Assembly: GCA_018857735.1 (NCBI GenBank)
Contig: JABMCL010001960.1
Coordinates: 301,001-365,000, forward strand
From: Alviniconcha marisindica
Lineage: Eukaryota > Mollusca > Gastropoda > Provannidae
DNA length: 64,000 nucleotides
Direction: 5' to 3'
The notes beneath the pieces are model-generated. The model had not been told where the DNA came from, searched no databases, and saw only the letters and a list, made by a program, of their open reading frames with translations. This document shows positions 1 through 64,000 of the stretch, in pieces. Numbering within the stretch: the first letter of the stretch is position 1; each line of letters begins with the position of its first letter. The translations under genes were made by a program, and so were the position numbers.

Positions 1-178
1 AAAAATATTTTCTGTGACTCGTATCTCACAGTTGTGATGCCGTTCAGCTCGTTGTCTGTCATGCTGTCGTATTTCACATGGTAGCTACCTAACAGGTCTG
101 TCAGGGCAGATTCAACGGTAGTGAAGTGCTCTACACTGGCTTCCTGTCGAATTCCACACTTAGTACAAAATTCATCTC
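1..178 (-). other. Unassigned open frame at the left window edge
   Basis: On the minus strand a frame of about 58 codons runs from near 176 to the window edge without a stop. It contains a CTKC pair near its start. It could be an exon (acceptor-like TTATTTACAG lies just upstream) or a transposon remnant. I do not recognise it, and it does not look like the missing end of D2. Confidence 0.2.
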
Positions 179-225
179 CTTATCTGTAAATAACTGAACA
201 AGCAAGTCCCCTATCTCTCTGATCT

Positions 226-503
226 CATCCAGCTAAACGCTCAGTCTCGCCAGCTCTTTCGTCTTCCATCCGCTCACCACATCTGAGTCTTCTGGTCGAC
301 GTGCCTTCTTCTATCAAGCACCATTACTCTGGAACAATCTATCTATCCTACTCTCTCCGACACTCTTCTTTCATATCATCATTTAAATCTGCCCTCAAGA
401 CTCATCTTTTCTCCTCTTTTCTCCTCTGCCAATTGCCTGTGCGCGTGCAGTTGTTTGTCATTGGTTTCGCACGTGCGCAGCGTGTGTGTGTGTGTGTGTG
501 TGC

Positions 504-579
<76 letters not shown>

Positions 580-750
580 GTAGGGGGGGGGGGGTAGGGG
601 GATGAAAAGGATGTTGAATGAAGTTTTGTATCATGGTTCATTGTACTCTATGTATATATTTTGTTGACCTTATTGTTTTTGTATTGTGCGCTTCGGCCTC
701 ACGTTAGGTGTAAGCGCCTTAGAAAATACTCTTTTACATTGCCTTACATA
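226..750 (+). mobile_element. CR1/L2-like LINE, 3' end fragment
   Basis: The frame reads GRRAFFYQAPLLWNNLS and then, after a frameshift, SSFISSFKSALKTHLFS. This is the conserved C-terminus of CR1/L2-type reverse transcriptases. A (GT)n and poly-G tract interrupts it at 482-600. The sequence after it (GCGCTTCGGCCTC, GTGTAAGCGCCTTAG) looks like the LINE 3' UTR. Confidence 0.65.
482..600. repeat. (GT)n microsatellite with poly-G end
   Basis: About 100 bases of GT repeats followed by a run of twelve G. Confidence 0.95.
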
Positions 751-793
751 AACCAACGACCGGCATTTTCAATAATCCTTTGCAGTCGAATGA

Positions 794-795
<2 letters not shown>

Positions 796-889
<94 letters not shown>

Positions 890-890
890 G

Positions 891-957
<67 letters not shown>

Positions 958-975
958 GACAGAGAGAGAGAGAGA
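796..975. repeat. (GA)n-(CAGA)n compound microsatellite
   Basis: About 90 bases of GA followed by about 70 bases of CAGA tetranucleotide repeats, then GA again. Confidence 0.95.
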
Positions 976-1129
976 TGGGGGGTGGGGGGGGGGGTTGGAG
1001 AGGGATGGAGGGAGAACGAGAGAGGGGTGGAGAGAGAAAGAGGGAGGGATGGGAAGAGAGAGAGAGTGGAAGGTTAGGTAATTAGTTGGTGCTTTCAGTA
1101 GTCAGCCACATAGGGTTATGTCAGGGCTA

Positions 1130-3390
1130 AAACTGAACAGACTTCAGTTCATCCCCTAATTATTTAAAAAGACTTCACATAAAAAATAAAAACAAATCTT
1201 TAAAAGCACTTCACACAAACATTTCTTAATACACTTCCTATTTTCTAAAACACACCAATCTCTCACAAGAAGTAAAAACTTATTTCTGGATACGCGTTCC
1301 GAAAGAGTGAATATAAAGATTTTTCTTCAAAATATTTCTTTCTGATCTCCAATATGTCAGCACAATCAATCAAAATATGGTTAACTGAGATTATAACATT
1401 ACATACAATACAAACAGAAACCTCTTCTTTTCTCAGAAAAAAAGGAATGTATCAAGTGAGAGTGACCAATATGTAGTCTATTTAAAACTGTGTTTTTGCT
1501 TCTTGTATTTTAAAGGGATAATAGATGGTCTGAAAGTTTTGGTAAAATTTCGTGAAACTAATTTAGTACTAACACCGTTTCATCTATTCGTTCTGCCAAA
1601 TTTGATATACATATTTGGCAGTTAAAGGCATGAGATCAGCTGTCATTTTTTTGGTCAAGAGCTTCTTTCGCAGCTCTATCAGCAGTCTCGTTTCCTTGAA
1701 TACCAACACGTCCAGGAACCCGCATAAAACAACTTCCTTTTGGTCTACATTCATTTTATGTAAAAGCTTTTGTATTTGCATAGGATGGTCAGTTTTTAAT
1801 TTTCCGAGCGCTTGTAAAGCTGATAATGAATCTGAAAAAAATGATGAATTTCCTTTCTTTGGACAGTATAAAGGAGTGAATATAAAGGCAAACAGAACTG
1901 CTTGCAGCTCCATTGTGCAAACAGAACAGTGGTCTCTCAGTCGACAATGAGAAGGGCCTCTTTGGGGCAGCAGATGACACTGCTGCAGCAGCAGCCTTCT
2001 CATCCACTTTCGAGCCGTCGGTAAATATCTGCACATAATCTGGATGTCTGGATGTTATTTACAAAAAGGCTTGTTCATATACTTCAGGATTTGTGGTGTC
2101 TTTTTTTATATTTTGTCAAAGACAGACAGAACTGAGGTTCAGACTGTGGTGTCATCAGTGATATCTAAATAAATCTTCGAATACTCAAAGTGCGGTAGAA
2201 TTCGAAGGATAAGTGTTGGGATCAGGCTAGATTTTTCCTAATGTTTTGAGTCTGGTAGTTCAACAACACAAGTATAAGCTGGATTATCAAGACAGGGTTT
2301 TAGTTTTAAAACAGTTCATCGATAGTTTCTTGCGTCTGTTTTTCAAAGACATGTCTTGCGCTTTTGCATAAAGGTTTGTTACAGGATAAGTACGAAACAC
2401 TCCTAACGCAATTCGTAAGCCTTTGTGATGTATAGGGTCCAGTTTCTGTTGCTTGAAGCTGCCTCATATACAATACAACCATAGTCCAATTTATATTCAA
2501 CAAGGGCTCGTGTCTTCTGATCCATTCCGTCTTTGGATTAGCCCAGTCGGTGTGGTCTACTACTTTTAGAACATCCTTAACTTTGAGGCAATTTGTTTTC
2601 AAGTAACTGACCCGGCTGTTGTAGAATACGTTTCGATTTTGATCAAGGATATTATACCAAGGAATTTGGCGTCTGTTACTACCGTGATAAGATTTTTGTC
2701 CAGTAGGATAGACGGTTCTGCAAATTGTTTACGCTGAATACAAAAGTGCACGCAGACTGTTTTACTAGTGGACAATTTAACCATATCTTGCACACTGTTT
2801 ACACACAGCTGCATAAGTCTCTCTGCGTGAGGGAAGGATTTTGCACGAATAGAAACAGCAAAATAATCCGCAAACAATGACACTTCTGAACCTTACAAGA
2901 CGGATTTTACAATATTGTTCATTTTAAGGCTGAAAAGAACCGGATACAAGATGCTACTCTGGGGAAGACCCATCTCCTGCTCATACGTATTAGACAGAGT
3001 GGACCCAGCTCTAACCTGGAACAGTCGATGGGACAGAACACCATCACTGAAGGTAGGCAATTTGCCTCGAAAATCAAGGTCATATAATTATGTCAGACAG
3101 AATACCCTGTTTCCACATGGTGTCGTAAGCTTTTTCAAGATAAAAGAAAATGACAAGAACGTGTTCTTTTCTGGCAAAAGCATTACGAATGTAACCATCA
3201 AAATAAACCAGATGATCTGCAGTGCTAAGGTGTGTTTCTTCTTCTTCTGAAACTACATTGCTCCGAGGCCACTAAACCGTTGCTTATCATCCTCTCCATT
3301 ATTTTTGCACAAGCAACTGATTAGTGCGATAGGTTTGTAGTTGTTACAATCTGAGGGATCCTTACCCGGTTTTGGTATCGCAACTAGGGC
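1130..3390 (-). mobile_element. I-type LINE, decayed RT-RNase H part
   Basis: Reading on the minus strand: IPKPGKDPSDCNNYKPIALIS near 3390, CSLFADYFAV and FSTSKTVCVHF-like RT palm sequence at 2880-2700, thumb sequence at 2600-2310, an RNase H piece (SDSLSALQALGKLKTDHP) near 1850, and a C-terminal LHIGHSHLIHSFFL-like cysteine region near 1480. Many stops and frameshifts are present. The first catalytic Asp pair reads FADY. An RNase H domain downstream of RT places it in the I group. Confidence 0.8.
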
Positions 3391-3873
3391 GAGAGAGAGA
3401 AAGAAAGAGAGAAGAGACAGACAGTAAGATAGGGATGGAGGGTGAGAATGAAATCGAAGTCGAAAACCTTATTTTACAAGGACCAATTAGTCCTTGCTAA
3501 GCTACTAATGAATACAAAATTACAAGGCATCATTCATATACACATATGAACATGAATTAATGAATGGAAATTACATATGAAGCATAAACACTTTCACACA
3601 CAAAAATTGTGTGTTCACAGTACCAGAAGTACACAGTGCATACATCACTCAGTTGTACATGTATAAGCATACAACCACCAGAGAAGGAGGGGGAGAGTAA
3701 AACAGACAGACAGAGAGACAGAGAGAGACAGAGCGAGAGAGTGACGTGGGGGGCAGGGCAGGGTGAGAGAGGGAGACATTTTCTAGAGGGAGAGAAAGAG
3801 AGAGGGAAATATCCACACATATTTGCGGTTTTATAAGGGGAACGTAACTGAGTTTCGCAAACGAAATACTAAC
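3391..3873. other. Intergenic or intronic stretch, GA-rich
   Basis: Contains GA and CAGA tracts at 3391-3425 and 3700-3810. I saw no supportable coding exon, including no match to the missing last D2 exon. Confidence 0.6.
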
Positions 3874-63689
<59,816 letters not shown>

Positions 63690-63710
<21 letters not shown>

Positions 63711-63841
63711 CTGTTGGAGAATAATTTTTGCTCAAGCAATAAAATGTTTCGGAGTAGTAGCCCCACGACACTGAAAATCTTTGTTCCTGTTGGAGAATAA
63801 TCTTTGCTCAAGCAATAAAATGTTTCGGAGTAGTAGCCCCA
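63690..63841. repeat. 76-bp tandem duplication over exon A acceptor
   Basis: Two 76-bp copies differ at one position in the part compared. Each contains both acceptor candidates (CCAACAG and TTTTCAG on the minus strand). Confidence 0.95.
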
Positions 63842-63944
63842 CCTCCACGCCCATCCCGAATAATCACCAGTTAGTGAAGACAAAAACAAACAAACAAAAA
63901 CAAACAAAATCACCTCCGAGACACACACACACACACAGGGAAGG

Positions 63945-64000
63945 GAAAGACAGATTATAGTGTTGCTGGCGAAGGGGTAACAAAACGTACAGCAAGTGGA
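63945..64000 (-). mobile_element. Fragment of the GTGACAAAACGTGC repeat family at the window edge
   Basis: The reverse complement contains CGTTTTGTTACCCCTTCGCC then AGCAACACTATAATCTGTC, matching the internal 120-bp repeat of the element at 9627-11188. Confidence 0.75.

Overview
The window is eukaryotic nuclear DNA. It has very large introns, a high density of microsatellites (CA/GT, GA/CT, GACA, poly-G) and many decayed LINE, SINE and DNA-transposon copies. The repeat style (RNase H-bearing I-type LINEs, CR1/L2/Rex1-like LINEs, tRNA-derived SINEs ending in GTGGACGTTAAGCACCA, TGACCTTGACCTT arrays) suggests a mollusc, probably a marine gastropod. That assignment is inference; no species marker is present.

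One host gene is clear. A receptor-type protein tyrosine phosphatase lies on the minus strand and spans almost the whole window. Thirteen exons could be placed by domain homology, splice sites and matching intron phase: 63694(or 63710)-63512, 61036-60939, 60046-59753, 58096-57876, 55050-54874, 47277-45999, 41000-40807, 32248-32131, 26681-26493, 14141-13928, 8551-8341, 5999-5804 and 4022-3874. Together they encode about 1,170 residues: FN3 repeats, a membrane-proximal region with a furin-like RRKR site, a transmembrane helix, an N-terminal PTP domain (D1) and a C-terminal PTP domain (D2). The 5' end lies beyond position 64000. The last D2 exon was not found. D1 keeps the catalytic Cys, Arg and WPD Asp but has unusual loop residues. 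D2 has lost both the P-loop Arg and the WPD Asp and should be a pseudophosphatase.

The introns carry the other features. 1-3.4 kb: CR1-like and I-type LINE fragments. 7-8 kb: TGACCTTGACCTT array. 9-12 kb: CR1 LINE split by a 1.56-kb element with a GACGT target duplication. 12-19.6 kb: I-type, Rex1-like and CR1-like LINEs plus a SINE. 21.6-24.3 and 36.3-38.7 kb: two decayed pieces of a repetitive gene family with a THEEADT motif. 27-30 kb and 42-43 kb: RNase H-bearing LINE copies. 30.7-32 kb: 36-bp minisatellite. 33.8-35.2, 48.3-50.6 and 51.6-53.8 kb: copies of a TTAA-flanked transposon, with partial copies at 4.4 and 40.1 kb. 56.8-57.4 kb: inverted-repeat element. 61.9-63.3 kb: 37-bp minisatellite.

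The most unusual observation is that at least five, perhaps six, of the thirteen exons have a tandem repeat that begins inside the exon edge and amplifies the splice site with it (exons ending or starting at 4022, 45999, 60939, 26681, 63694/63710 and, less clearly, 8551). At 4016-4225 seven 30-bp copies each carry a 3' splice site and keep the reading frame. I know of no description of such a pattern in one gene. All statements come from reading the sequence by eye; no alignment or database search was run.
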